DNA of 33,449 nucleotides from positions 1 to 33,449 of the forward strand of contig CAJCJD010000015.1 of the NCBI GenBank assembly GCA_903970555.1, in the 5' to 3' direction. The position numbers were made by a program, and so were the translations under genes. The DNA is from Vulcanimicrobiota bacterium. GTDB taxonomy: Bacteria > Pseudomonadota > Gammaproteobacteria > Xanthomonadales > Rhodanobacteraceae. Position 1 is the first letter of the stretch, and each line of letters opens with the position of its first letter. The notes below the pieces were generated by a model. It was not told the origin of the DNA and did not search any database. It worked only from the letters and a program-made list of their open reading frames with translations. Shown piece by piece: positions 16,937-25,375 of the stretch.

Positions 16937-17596
16937 ATGGCGATGAACTTCGATCAGGCGCGTCAAAACATGGTGGAGAACCAGGTGCGCCCCTGGGAGG
17001 TGCTGGATGGTCGCGTGCTCGAGGTGCTGGGCCGCGTTCGCCGCGAAGACTTCGTCGCGCCCGCGCATCGCCAGCTTGCCTTCGCCGACCTGTGCCTGCC
17101 GATCGGCCACGACGAAGTGATGATGAAGCCGGTGGTGGAAGGTCGCGTGCTGCAAGCACTGGATCTGAAGCCGGAAGACAGCGTGCTGGAAATCGGCACC
17201 GGTTCGGGTTTCCTCACCGCATGCCTGGCCAACCTCGCCGGGCGCGTGACCAGCGTGGATATCCATGCCGATTTCACCGTCGCCGCAGGTCAGCGCCTGC
17301 AGGCCGCAGGCATCGGCAACGTGCAGTTGGTCACCGGTGAAGCGGTGAACGGCTGGCAGCCGCAAGAATCCTTCGATGCGCTGGTTGTCACCGGTGCTGT
17401 TTATCGTATTCCCGACCGTTTCCTCGGCTGGCTCAAGCCGGGCGGCCGATTGCTCGTCGTTCGCGGCGAGTCGCCGGTGCAGCATGTGATGCTGCTTACC
17501 CACGAGGGCAACGGGCGTTATCGCGAAGAAAGCCTGTTCGAGACGGATCTGCCGTATCTCGCACATGCCCAACCACCCCGCCAATTCGTTTTTTGA
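16937..17596 (+). CDS. Protein-L-isoaspartate O-methyltransferase family protein
   Basis: 219-residue SAM-dependent methyltransferase of the PIMT family (N-terminal ARQNMVENQVRPWEV and REDFVAPAHRQLAFAD; SAM motif VLEIGTGSGFLTACLA at about 84-99). True PIMTs have GQTIS-P before the Rossmann fold as the isoaspartate-binding strand. Here it reads GHDEVMMKP, so repair of damaged aspartate is doubtful and another substrate is possible. A TTGACC lies at 16901-16906, but the -10 is weak. It precedes tolC by 34 bases on the same strand and is likely co-transcribed with it; this pairing is common in Xanthomonadales. Confidence 0.85.
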   Translation: MAMNFDQARQNMVENQVRPWEVLDGRVLEVLGRVRREDFVAPAHRQLAFADLCLPIGHDEVMMKPVVEGRVLQALDLKPEDSVLEIGTGSGFLTACLANLAGRVTSVDIHADFTVAAGQRLQAAGIGNVQLVTGEAVNGWQPQESFDALVVTGAVYRIPDRFLGWLKPGGRLLVVRGESPVQHVMLLTHEGNGRYREESLFETDLPYLAHAQPPRQFVF

Positions 17597-17630
17597 TTCC
17601 GCCACCGACCCCGACCCCACGAGGCGAACC

Positions 17631-18971
17631 ATGCGCTTGAAGCTTCTGACCCTTGCCCTGTCCCTGGCCGCAGTTTCTCTGCCCAGCTATGGCGAGGATT
17701 TGCTGGATGCATACCGTCAGGCGCGTGCGAACGACCCTGTCCTGGCTCAGGCCGATGCAACCCGTCTCGCCGTACACGAAGGTATTCCGCAGGCGCGTGC
17801 ACTGCTGCTGCCGCAGATCAACGGCACGATGAGCTTGCAGCAGCAGAGCGGCGGCGGGAGTGGCAGTGAAGTCACCAATTCCGGCACCACGCTGGACCCC
17901 GGTCATCTGCGCACGCGCTCATTGGGCGTCGAGCTGGACCAAACGATCCTCAATCTTGGCGACATCGCCAATCTGCAAGCCGCTCATTCCACAGCCGATG
18001 CGCAGGAACAGACGTACGAGGCCGCCGCCCAGGATTTGTTCGTCCGTGTCGCCACGGCCTACTTCACTGTGCTCAGCGATGAAGATCAGGTGACCTACGC
18101 CAAGGCCAACGAAGAAGCCTACCGCGTCACCTACGACCAGGCCGAGCAGCAGTACAAAGTAGGTATCGCGGCTGTCACCAACGTCTATCAGGCCAAATCG
18201 TTTTACGAGTCGGCCAAAGCGACCACGATCAGCGATGAAAACACGCTCGCCAATGACCGCCAGGCCTTGACCGTCATCACCGGGAAGCCCGTCGGCGAGC
18301 TCAAGAAGTTGCAGCCCGACCTTCCCTTGGATGCGCCCCTGCCCGCCGACCCGCAGGCATGGGTGGACAGTTCGATGAAGAACAACCCGACGCTTCTGTC
18401 GGCGCAGCTATCGGTTGATGCCGCCAACCACGACATCAATGTCGCACGCGCCGGCCATCTGCCCACGATCACCGCCAGCCTGAGCCGCGCCAAGAGCACC
18501 AGCTGGCTGGAGAACGGCAGCTACAACGTGATCGGCAACGGCCGTTATGGCAACACCATCGGCCTCACGCTGTCGGTGCCGATCTTCGCCGGCGGCGCAA
18601 CGCAGTCCAAGGTTCGCCAATCGATCGATCAACGTGACGAAGCGCAGGATTCGCTGGAATCCGTACGCCGCCAGACCGTGCAGAACACCTTGAACTTCTA
18701 CAACTCGGTGAACGCCGGGATCAGCGAAGTGAAGTCGGGCAAGGCCGCTGTCGATGCGGCGCAGGAATCGCTCGACGCCACCAAGGCCGGATTCCAGGTG
18801 GGTACGCAGATCATGCTGGACGTCTTGACGGCGATTCAGACATTGACGCAGTCCGAAAGCACCTATTCGCTGGCGCGCCATCAGCTGGTTCTCAACCGCC
18901 TCCTGCTGAAGCAGTCGGCCGGCACGATCGAGTTCAAGGATCTCGAGTACGCCAACTCGCTGCTGCAGTAA
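17631..18971 (+). CDS. tolC: TolC-family outer-membrane efflux protein
   Basis: 446-residue outer-membrane channel that links inner-membrane exporters (RND, ABC, MFS) and type I secretion to the outside. Residues 1-21 are a signal peptide (hydrophobic LTLALSLAAVSLPSYG, then GEDLL). Two OEP repeats follow, each with long helical heptad-like stretches, including the DLLDAYRQARANDP start and GAATQSKVRQ in the second half. The length is close to E. coli TolC without its C-terminal tail. The ATG at 17631 has GAGG six bases upstream. It probably shares a message with the methyltransferase gene before it and ends at a perfect palindromic terminator. No exporter subunits are adjacent. Confidence 0.95.
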   Translation: MRLKLLTLALSLAAVSLPSYGEDLLDAYRQARANDPVLAQADATRLAVHEGIPQARALLLPQINGTMSLQQQSGGGSGSEVTNSGTTLDPGHLRTRSLGVELDQTILNLGDIANLQAAHSTADAQEQTYEAAAQDLFVRVATAYFTVLSDEDQVTYAKANEEAYRVTYDQAEQQYKVGIAAVTNVYQAKSFYESAKATTISDENTLANDRQALTVITGKPVGELKKLQPDLPLDAPLPADPQAWVDSSMKNNPTLLSAQLSVDAANHDINVARAGHLPTITASLSRAKSTSWLENGSYNVIGNGRYGNTIGLTLSVPIFAGGATQSKVRQSIDQRDEAQDSLESVRRQTVQNTLNFYNSVNAGISEVKSGKAAVDAAQESLDATKAGFQVGTQIMLDVLTAIQTLTQSESTYSLARHQLVLNRLLLKQSAGTIEFKDLEYANSLLQ

Positions 18972-18990
18972 TTCGACGCGACATCGTCGT

Positions 18991-19020
18991 AAAAAAGGCC
19001 GGGATATCCCGGCCTTTTTT
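18991..19020. terminator. Bidirectional terminator shared by tolC and waaA
   Basis: A perfect 30-bp palindrome: six A, GGCCGGGATATCCCGGCC, six T. It serves tolC on the plus strand and waaA on the minus strand; the last two T are part of the waaA stop codon. Confidence 0.95.
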
Positions 19021-20284
19021 ATTCCTGCAACATGCGATCGATCAGCTTCATGACCCGGCCCACCGCGCCGCGCTCGCTATCGAACACGATGCGCGCCTGC
19101 CGGCCCATCTGTTTGCACCGGTCGGCGTCCTGCAACAGCTCAAGCACTTCGGCGCCTAGCGTTTCGCTCTGCAATACGCGCTTCGCGCCACCGCCCCGGA
19201 TCAGCGTGAGGGTGATTTCCTCGAAGTTGAAGGTATGCGGGCCCACCAGAACCGGCCTGGACAGTGCCGCAGGCTCAAGCACGTTGTGGCCGCCAATCGG
19301 CACCAGGCTACCGCCCACAAAGGCCATGTCCGATGCTGCGAAGAACGGCATCAGCTCGCCCATCGTGTCGATCACGAAAACCTGGTGCGACGCACCGGGA
19401 ACGTGATCCACGCTGCGCGTCGCCATCGAGAAACCAAGACTGCGCACGGAATGCTCGACCAGTCGGAATCGCTCCGGATGGCGTGGCGCTATCAACAGCA
19501 GCGCATCGGGCAATCGCTTGAGCACTTCCAGATGCGCTTCCAGCACCGCCAGCTCTTCGCCCTCGTGCGTGCTGGCGGCGGTCCACACGGGACGCAGGTG
19601 TCCCCATTGCTGGCGGAAAATCGCGCCACCCTCCAGCGCACCATCCGGTATAGGCATGTCGAATTTGAGATTGCCGCTGACCGTAACGAGCGCTGGATCG
19701 GCGCCCAGCAAACGATAGCGCGCCGCATCGGTACGCGATTGAGCAGCAATATGCCGCACGCAGCGCAGCGCCGAACGCAACAGCGCCCGCATCGGCGCAT
19801 AGCCGCGCAGCGAACGCCCGGACAGACGCGCGTTGACGATCATCAGTGGAATGCCGCGGCGATGGCAGCCGAAATACAGGTTTGGCCAGATCTCGGTTTC
19901 CACGATCAGCGCCAGCCGCGGTCGCACCTGCTTCAGGAATCGGTGCACGGAGAACGGCAGGTCGTACGGCAAATACACGTGGAACACGCTGTCGCCGAAC
20001 AGCTGATGGACACGCGCCGAACCGGTCGGCGTCACCGTCGTCACCACCAGCGGCGCATTCGGATAGTCGTCGCGCAAGGCCTTGATCAGCGGCTCGGCCG
20101 CATTGACCTCGCCCACCGATACCGCATGCACCCAAATGCTGCCGCGCAGGTCCGGCGCCTTGAAGATGCCGAAACGCTCAGGCCAGCGCCGGTGGTAATT
20201 GCCGTAACGCATACCGCGCGTCAGCAGCCGCATCACGATCAGCGGCGTGGCGAGGTACATGAGGATCGTATAGAGGTAGCGCAA
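19019..20284 (-). CDS. waaA: 3-deoxy-D-manno-octulosonic acid (Kdo) transferase WaaA
   Basis: 421-residue inner-membrane-anchored GT30 enzyme that adds Kdo from CMP-Kdo to the lipid A precursor, the first step of the LPS core. The N-terminal anchor helix is followed by HAVSVGE with the catalytic Glu59 (E. coli Glu60), YLPYDLP, ETEIWPNL, NARLSGRS, STHEGEE, PRHPERF, DTMGEL and GGSLVPIGGHN-LEPA. The frame is open to 20362, but TTG at 20284 is the likely start: it matches the E. coli N-terminus and has AGGGA seven bases upstream. It is divergent from the LpxL-like acyltransferase and opens the LPS cluster. Confidence 0.96.
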   Translation of the reverse strand: MRYLYTILMYLATPLIVMRLLTRGMRYGNYHRRWPERFGIFKAPDLRGSIWVHAVSVGEVNAAEPLIKALRDDYPNAPLVVTTVTPTGSARVHQLFGDSVFHVYLPYDLPFSVHRFLKQVRPRLALIVETEIWPNLYFGCHRRGIPLMIVNARLSGRSLRGYAPMRALLRSALRCVRHIAAQSRTDAARYRLLGADPALVTVSGNLKFDMPIPDGALEGGAIFRQQWGHLRPVWTAASTHEGEELAVLEAHLEVLKRLPDALLLIAPRHPERFRLVEHSVRSLGFSMATRSVDHVPGASHQVFVIDTMGELMPFFAASDMAFVGGSLVPIGGHNVLEPAALSRPVLVGPHTFNFEEITLTLIRGGGAKRVLQSETLGAEVLELLQDADRCKQMGRQARIVFDSERGAVGRVMKLIDRMLQE

Positions 20285-20361
20285 CGGACATTCCCTGCAG
20301 TGGCTACGCAGTATAAGAGCCCGGACCCGTAAGCAGGCCAAGACCGCGCCAGGCCGGTACA

Positions 20362-21297
20362 ATGGGCCGGATGCCCGGCACGCCTTATCCCGTCTTCACC
20401 CGCTCCCTACTCGCACCACGCCTCTGGCCGGCGTGGATCGGCGTGGGCATCATGAAACTGATCGCCATGCTGCCGTGGAAAGTGCTGATGGCGATCGGAC
20501 GCATGCTGGGCGCGGGCATTGAACGCTTTCCCTCGCCACGGCGCGAGGTCGCCGCCACCAATATCGCGCTGTGCTTTCCCGAGCTCGACGCTGCCGCGCA
20601 AAAGAAGCTGGTGGACGCGCACCTGCGCGACATCGGCATGATGCTGATCGAATTCGCGCTGGGCTGGATGGGTTCCGATCGCGCCATCGCACGCATCCCG
20701 GTGCGCTTCGAAGGACTGGAGCATCTCGAAGCCGCACACGCGCAAGGGCGCGGCGTGCTGTTGGTCGGCGGGCATTTCTCGCATCTGGAGCTATGCGCAC
20801 GGCTGGTCTCGCAACGCATTCGCATCGCGGGCATGTATCGGCACATGGATAACCCGGTATTCGAATGGGCCGTACTACGTGCGCGCCTGGGCTATGCGCG
20901 CGCCATGTTCGACAAGGACGACATCCGCGGCACGGTGAAATACCTGCGCAGCGGCGGCACGCTCTGGTACGCACCCGACCAGGACATGCGCAGCAAGGAC
21001 AACGCCTTCGTGCCGTTCTTCGGCGTGATCGCGGCGACCATCACCGGCACCCATCACCTGGCGCGGATGTCCCATTCGGTGGTCATTCCCTTCTTCCATC
21101 GCCGCCTGCCCGGCAATCAGGGCTACGCGCTTCGCCTGGGCGCGCCGCTGGAAGGCTTGCCAAGCGCCGATGCCGAAGCCGATACCGCCCGGGTCAACCT
21201 GAGCATCGAGCAGATGGTGCGCGAGGCTCCAGAGCAGTACCTGTGGGTGCACAAGCGGTTCAAGACGCGTCCGGAAGGGTCCCCGCCGATCTACTAG
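20362..21297 (+). CDS. LpxL/HtrB-family lipid A acyltransferase
   Basis: 311-residue inner-membrane enzyme that transfers an acyl chain from acyl-ACP to Kdo-lipid A or to a related lipid. One N-terminal hydrophobic anchor (about 24-50) precedes the catalytic HX4E motif, His138 and Glu143 in GGHFSHLE. MYRHMDNP, WYAPDQD and YLWVHKRFKTRPEG are further family blocks. The ATG at 20362 is used; the ATG three codons later is equally possible. It is divergent from waaA, with 77 bases between the starts, fitting a joint role in making Kdo2-lipid A. Which secondary acyl chain it adds (LpxL or LpxM role) cannot be told; an ornithine-lipid or aryl-polyene acyltransferase is less likely. Confidence 0.92.
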   Translation: MGRMPGTPYPVFTRSLLAPRLWPAWIGVGIMKLIAMLPWKVLMAIGRMLGAGIERFPSPRREVAATNIALCFPELDAAAQKKLVDAHLRDIGMMLIEFALGWMGSDRAIARIPVRFEGLEHLEAAHAQGRGVLLVGGHFSHLELCARLVSQRIRIAGMYRHMDNPVFEWAVLRARLGYARAMFDKDDIRGTVKYLRSGGTLWYAPDQDMRSKDNAFVPFFGVIAATITGTHHLARMSHSVVIPFFHRRLPGNQGYALRLGAPLEGLPSADAEADTARVNLSIEQMVREAPEQYLWVHKRFKTRPEGSPPIY

Positions 21298-21460
21298 ATC
21301 CACGACAGGCTAGCGTCAGCCTCTCCCGGTAGATAAGCGGGCTAGCTATCTTCCCCAGCCTCTATTCCATGCCCAACTGCCGTCCGCCCCTCCGGTCGAA
21401 ACGCCGCCCGGCCCTGTCGTTTGCCGTAAGCTCTTACGCGTGGCTGACACGGAGTGCCGC

Positions 21461-22222
21461 ATGAGCGCAGCGCAAGGACATCCGGATCGGGCCCACCCGA
21501 TTTTCATGTATCACAACATCGCCCAGGCCCCGCGCGGCCTGCGCCGCTGGCGCAGCCTGTATGTGAGCCCGGGCGCGTTCGCGCGGCAGATGTGGCTGCT
21601 CAAGCGCCTGGGTTACACCGGCCTGTCGATGTCCGACGCGATGCCTTATCTGCGCGGTGAGAAACAGGGCCGCATCGCCGTGGTCACGCTGGACGACGGC
21701 TATGTCGACAATCTCGAATCCGCAATGCCGGTGCTGCAACGATATGGCTTCACCGCAACCTGCTACGTGGTCAGCGGGAGCATCGGCCGCTTCAACAACT
21801 GGGATGCGGAAAAGCTCGGCATCCAGAAACCGCTGATGTCGCCCGCGCAACTGCGCGCATGGCGCGAGGGCGGCATGGAAATCGGTGCGCACACGCGTAG
21901 CCATCCGCATCTGACCCAGTGCAGCGACGCGCAGCTCCACGATGAAATCGCCGGTAGCAAGGCGGACCTGGAAGATCATCTCGGCTCGCCGGTTACCCAG
22001 TTTTGCTATCCCTACGGCGACATGAATGAGCGCGTCGCAGAAGTTACGCGTGTGGCTGGCTATGCCGCTGCCACAACCACCCAACGCGGCCGCGCCATCA
22101 TCGGAACCGATCTTTGGCATCTGCCGCGCGTGCAAGTCGCGCGACATCACGTGTTACCGCAGTTCGCCATGCGTGCTTTCACCAATTACGAAAACAAGCG
22201 TTACGAGAGCAAGCGCACATGA
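21461..22222 (+). CDS. Polysaccharide deacetylase (NodB homology domain)
   Basis: 253-residue carbohydrate esterase 4-type enzyme. Motif 1 is TLDDG (Asp78 base, Asp79 metal), motif 2 is HTRSH (His144, His148) and motif 3 is YPYGD. It removes N-acetyl groups from amino sugars. No signal peptide or anchor is seen, so it should act in the cytoplasm, on a nucleotide-sugar-derived or lipid-linked LPS intermediate rather than on cell wall. The ATG at 21461 has GGAG six bases upstream; a GTG at 21440 is weaker. Its stop overlaps the start of the next glycosyltransferase gene (ATGA, 22219-22222), so the two are translationally coupled. The 163 bp before it hold no gene. Confidence 0.9.
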   Translation: MSAAQGHPDRAHPIFMYHNIAQAPRGLRRWRSLYVSPGAFARQMWLLKRLGYTGLSMSDAMPYLRGEKQGRIAVVTLDDGYVDNLESAMPVLQRYGFTATCYVVSGSIGRFNNWDAEKLGIQKPLMSPAQLRAWREGGMEIGAHTRSHPHLTQCSDAQLHDEIAGSKADLEDHLGSPVTQFCYPYGDMNERVAEVTRVAGYAAATTTQRGRAIIGTDLWHLPRVQVARHHVLPQFAMRAFTNYENKRYESKRT

Positions 22223-23295
22223 AATTTCTTTTCGTTGGCACCAACCCGGAAAATACCGGGGCTGCCACGCACTTCGTGGCGCTCGCGCAGGCCATGGTCG
22301 AAGCCGGCCATCAAGTCAGCGCGGTGGTTTTTCCCAATGGGCTGATCGCCAATAGTCTTGCCAACTCGGGAGTGCGCCTTTATCCGGCGAAATTCCGCAA
22401 TGTTTTTGATTTGCGCGGCTACTTCGCGACATTCAAAGCCGCGCGCGACCTGCGCCCGGATTGGTTGGTCGGCAACTTTGGCAAAGAATACTGGCCGCTG
22501 ATTCTGGTGAGCCGATTGCTGCGCGTGCCGGTGGCGTTGTTCCGCCATCGCACACCGGCGATGGGACGCGTATCGGGCTATCTCATACCGCGCCTGGCGC
22601 AACGGTTTTTTGCCGTCTCCAACCATGCGCGCCAGGCCTATCTCGATCGCGGTGTACCGCCGCAATTGGTGCGCGTGCTGTACAACCCGGTGAATATGGC
22701 GTGGTGCCAGCCCGACCCAAAGCGGCGCAGCGAAATACTGCATAGCCTGGGCATTCCGGAGGATGCGATCGTGCTTGGCTACTTTGGCCGCATGCACGGT
22801 AGCAAGGGCATCTACACCCTGCTCGAAGCCCTCGACGGCGCGATGACGCAAGAACCGCGCCTGCATTGCATGTGGCTCGGCCACGGCCCGGATTCGCAAG
22901 CGCTGGGCGAACGCATCGATGCCGGCGCTTTCGCACACCGGCATCACATGCTGGGCTGGATCGACGATGTGCATCCGTATTACAGCGCCATCTCCATGCT
23001 GGCCTTTCCATCGATCGCCACCGAAACCTTCGGCCGCGTCTCGGTGGAAGCACAAGCTGCAGGCGCACCGGTGCTGGGCAGCAATATCGGTGGCATTCCC
23101 GAAACGCTTTCGGCCAATGTAACCGGCCTGTTATTGCCGCCGGGCAATGTCACCGCGTGGCGCAATGCGATCCTGCGCATGTGCGATGCGGAAGTACGTG
23201 AACCGATGGGTGTCGCGGCGCGCGATTTCGTCGACCGGCATTTCAGCACGCGCGTGATCGCGGATGAGTTCGTGCGGATTTTAGGCGACGGTTAG
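22219..23295 (+). CDS. Glycosyltransferase family 4 protein (LPS core type)
   Basis: 358-residue GT-B glycosyltransferase. The N-terminal half starts KFLFVGTNPENTGAATHF and ends near FRHRTPAMGR; the C-terminal half has LGYFGRMHGSKGIYTLLEA, WLGHGPD and the EX7E donor site Glu269-Glu277 (ETFGRVSVEA) followed by GAPVLGSNIGGIPE. It should transfer a sugar from a nucleotide donor at the inner face of the inner membrane. It is coupled by a 4-base overlap to the deacetylase, which suggests action on the same amino-sugar-containing intermediate. Its stop codon overlaps the convergent GT2 gene by 4 bases. Donor and acceptor are unknown. Confidence 0.9.
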   Translation: MKFLFVGTNPENTGAATHFVALAQAMVEAGHQVSAVVFPNGLIANSLANSGVRLYPAKFRNVFDLRGYFATFKAARDLRPDWLVGNFGKEYWPLILVSRLLRVPVALFRHRTPAMGRVSGYLIPRLAQRFFAVSNHARQAYLDRGVPPQLVRVLYNPVNMAWCQPDPKRRSEILHSLGIPEDAIVLGYFGRMHGSKGIYTLLEALDGAMTQEPRLHCMWLGHGPDSQALGERIDAGAFAHRHHMLGWIDDVHPYYSAISMLAFPSIATETFGRVSVEAQAAGAPVLGSNIGGIPETLSANVTGLLLPPGNVTAWRNAILRMCDAEVREPMGVAARDFVDRHFSTRVIADEFVRILGDG

Positions 23296-24059
23296 TTGCC
23301 GTCGTTCCGTTTCGCCCTGCGTGCTTCGTGCAGCTTGGCGTATTTAAGAAAGACGTAGAACGCACCCAGCACACTGGCGATGAAACCCGCCCAGCCACTG
23401 AGAAAATACCGCTTCAGCAAGTACTGCCGCAGGAAAAACAGCGACGGATAGATCACCATACGAAAACCGGTGAACCGCTGACGGCGACGCAGCTTGTGCG
23501 CGACCATGCCGCTGCTGTAGCGATTGATCTTTTCCACGCGCGTGGCGATGTCGCCATCGCCGTTATTGACGAAGTCGGCGCCCCATAGCGTCCTGACCGG
23601 CCCCTGCACTTCCACCGCCGAATGAACTTCCACGTCATTCATGCCACCGCGTTTCCGATTGAACAAACGCAAATGACCGTTGCGGTGACTCCAGCGATGT
23701 TGCACCGTCCAGAACATGCGCTCGCGACGTGGCAAGCGAAAGCCGGCGTGCTGCGGATCTTCCAACGCGCGCTCGATGATCGCGCGCGTGCCGGGCGACA
23801 GTATCTCGTCCGCGTCGAGGTTCAATATCCAGTCGTTGCGTGCCAGGTCATAAGCACGCTGTTTCTGCGGACCATAATCGTCGAACGGATGCACTTCCAC
23901 GCGCGCACCGTGCATGCGCGCGATGGCGACGGTATCGTCGGTCGAGCCGGAATCGAGCACCACGATCTCATCCACCCAATCCACTTCGCGCAGGCAAACG
24001 TCGAGCGTGTCGGCATTGTTGTAGGTGATCAAGACGACCGAGAGCAATTCACGCGCCAT
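23292..24059 (-). CDS. Glycosyltransferase family 2 protein (WaaE/KdtX-like)
   Basis: 255-residue GT-A enzyme. The start LSVVLITYNNADTLDVCL, DEIVVLDSGSTDDT, the YGPQKQRAYDLA stretch and the metal-binding LDADE (DXD type) match the WaaE/KdtX LPS inner-core glucosyltransferases. The C-terminal part has one amphipathic or membrane segment (SGWAGFIASVLGAFYVFLKYAK). The ATG at 24059 lies 11 bases inside the end of the upstream ligase gene, so the two are coupled. It likely adds a hexose to the inner core; the exact linkage is inferred only from family similarity. Confidence 0.9.
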   Translation of the reverse strand: MARELLSVVLITYNNADTLDVCLREVDWVDEIVVLDSGSTDDTVAIARMHGARVEVHPFDDYGPQKQRAYDLARNDWILNLDADEILSPGTRAIIERALEDPQHAGFRLPRRERMFWTVQHRWSHRNGHLRLFNRKRGGMNDVEVHSAVEVQGPVRTLWGADFVNNGDGDIATRVEKINRYSSGMVAHKLRRRQRFTGFRMVIYPSLFFLRQYLLKRYFLSGWAGFIASVLGAFYVFLKYAKLHEARRAKRNDGN

Positions 24060-25317
24060 CACGCTGTTCCTTCGCTGACGCGTAAAGCGCCGCGCACCAT
24101 AGACCCAACAACCAGGCGAACAACAAACCCCACCAAGCCGAATAAAACGCAAGGTGCGTATTGATTGGAAAGAGCATCACCGCCAGCGATACGCTGACAG
24201 GAAAAGCAGCGGCACGACCCACCTCGCCCACGCGTCGCCAGGCGCGCCACGCAATCGCGACACCAGTCAGCCACAACAGCAATCCGATGGCGCCGGTTTC
24301 AGTGAGAATCTCAAGCACGATTTGATGCGCATGGCAGGCACCTTCGCCCTCACCACACGTTTCCGCCGTCATAAAGTGATCGTTTGGGGGCGCGAACTGC
24401 GGATAGGCATAGCGAAAATCGCGAACGCCTACACCCGTAAGCGGATGGGCCGCGATCATGCGTAGGCTGTTGTGCCAGATATCGAGTCGTCCGGTCATCG
24501 CCTGATTCAGATCCTGTTCGTTGCCGCTCAATGCGGTGAGTGTGCGCTGCATGCGCGCATCGAAGCGCGTGGATGTCTTCCACGCAACACCGCCAGCAAC
24601 AAGCAATATCGCTGCGCCTATCGCACAAGCCACGACAAATCGCAGGGGCGAACCGGCTTCGCGCCAAGCAAACACCAGTGCAACCAATCCATAGCAGAGC
24701 CACGCAGCGCGCGAACCGCTCAACATCACCGGCCCAAGCAGTAGCAAGAACGCAACGATCAAACCGCGCAGCCCCCATCGCTGCCGCGACACCCATAATG
24801 CGAAGGGCGAAAGCACCGCCAGTGTCGGGCCAAGTTTGGGATCGTCCGCGCCGAAAAGGCCTGATATGCGTTCTGGTTCGGCGTGACCACGCAGACTCCA
24901 GCCGGTGAGCATCTGCATCCAGGCATCGAGCACCCAGAACGCGATGACCACGGCAACGGCAGCGTAGAACCCGTGCAAACGTTGTTCACCGCGCACCGCA
25001 TAACAGGCGTAAAGGCCCAGAGGGAGATAGCGCAGCAGCCCCAGCACGGTCGCCCAACTCTTTCCTGGCACAACCGCTGTAAATGCGGAAAGCAATGCGG
25101 CACCGATGTAGCAGGCGAGCAAGCAAAACAGTAGGCGCGCTGCCGGAGATGTCAGCAACCTTCTGCCATCGCGACGCCACGCAAATGCGATGCCGGCAAA
25201 GCACAGGAAAGTACCAAGTTCCGCACTACGCCCGAACGGCAGTAGCGCGACGACCAACCAGAAAGGCAGGCATGCCGAACGCAGCAGGTTTTTCAGTACA
25301 GGGACGGAGGAGTTCAT
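24049..25317 (-). CDS. O-antigen ligase / polymerase family membrane protein (WaaL/Wzy_C)
   Basis: 422-residue polytopic protein with about 10-12 hydrophobic helices and the Wzy_C periplasmic loop: SGSRAAWL, RLDIWHNSLRMIAAHPLTGVGVRDF, then a cysteine-containing segment and CHAHQIVLEILTETG, with the histidines and Arg typical of ligases. WaaL joins O-antigen to lipid A core; Wzy-type polymerases share the fold. The surrounding core genes favour ligase. The ATG at 25317 is the first in a good context, although its ribosome binding site is weak; 14 further codons upstream are open. It lies 58 bases after the GT4 gene and overlaps the GT2 gene by 11 bases. Confidence 0.88.
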   Translation of the reverse strand: MNSSVPVLKNLLRSACLPFWLVVALLPFGRSAELGTFLCFAGIAFAWRRDGRRLLTSPAARLLFCLLACYIGAALLSAFTAVVPGKSWATVLGLLRYLPLGLYACYAVRGEQRLHGFYAAVAVVIAFWVLDAWMQMLTGWSLRGHAEPERISGLFGADDPKLGPTLAVLSPFALWVSRQRWGLRGLIVAFLLLLGPVMLSGSRAAWLCYGLVALVFAWREAGSPLRFVVACAIGAAILLVAGGVAWKTSTRFDARMQRTLTALSGNEQDLNQAMTGRLDIWHNSLRMIAAHPLTGVGVRDFRYAYPQFAPPNDHFMTAETCGEGEGACHAHQIVLEILTETGAIGLLLWLTGVAIAWRAWRRVGEVGRAAAFPVSVSLAVMLFPINTHLAFYSAWWGLLFAWLLGLWCAALYASAKEQRDGA

Positions 25318-25375
25318 GCAGGGTCCGGAACCATGGCCCCCGCATTGTAGGCGAGTCATCGTCGCCTACAGACTG

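Noticed and set aside
19235-20332. 365-codon open frame antisense to waaA
   Set aside because: Very rich in Gln, Arg and His with no domain; it is the mirror of waaA codon use.
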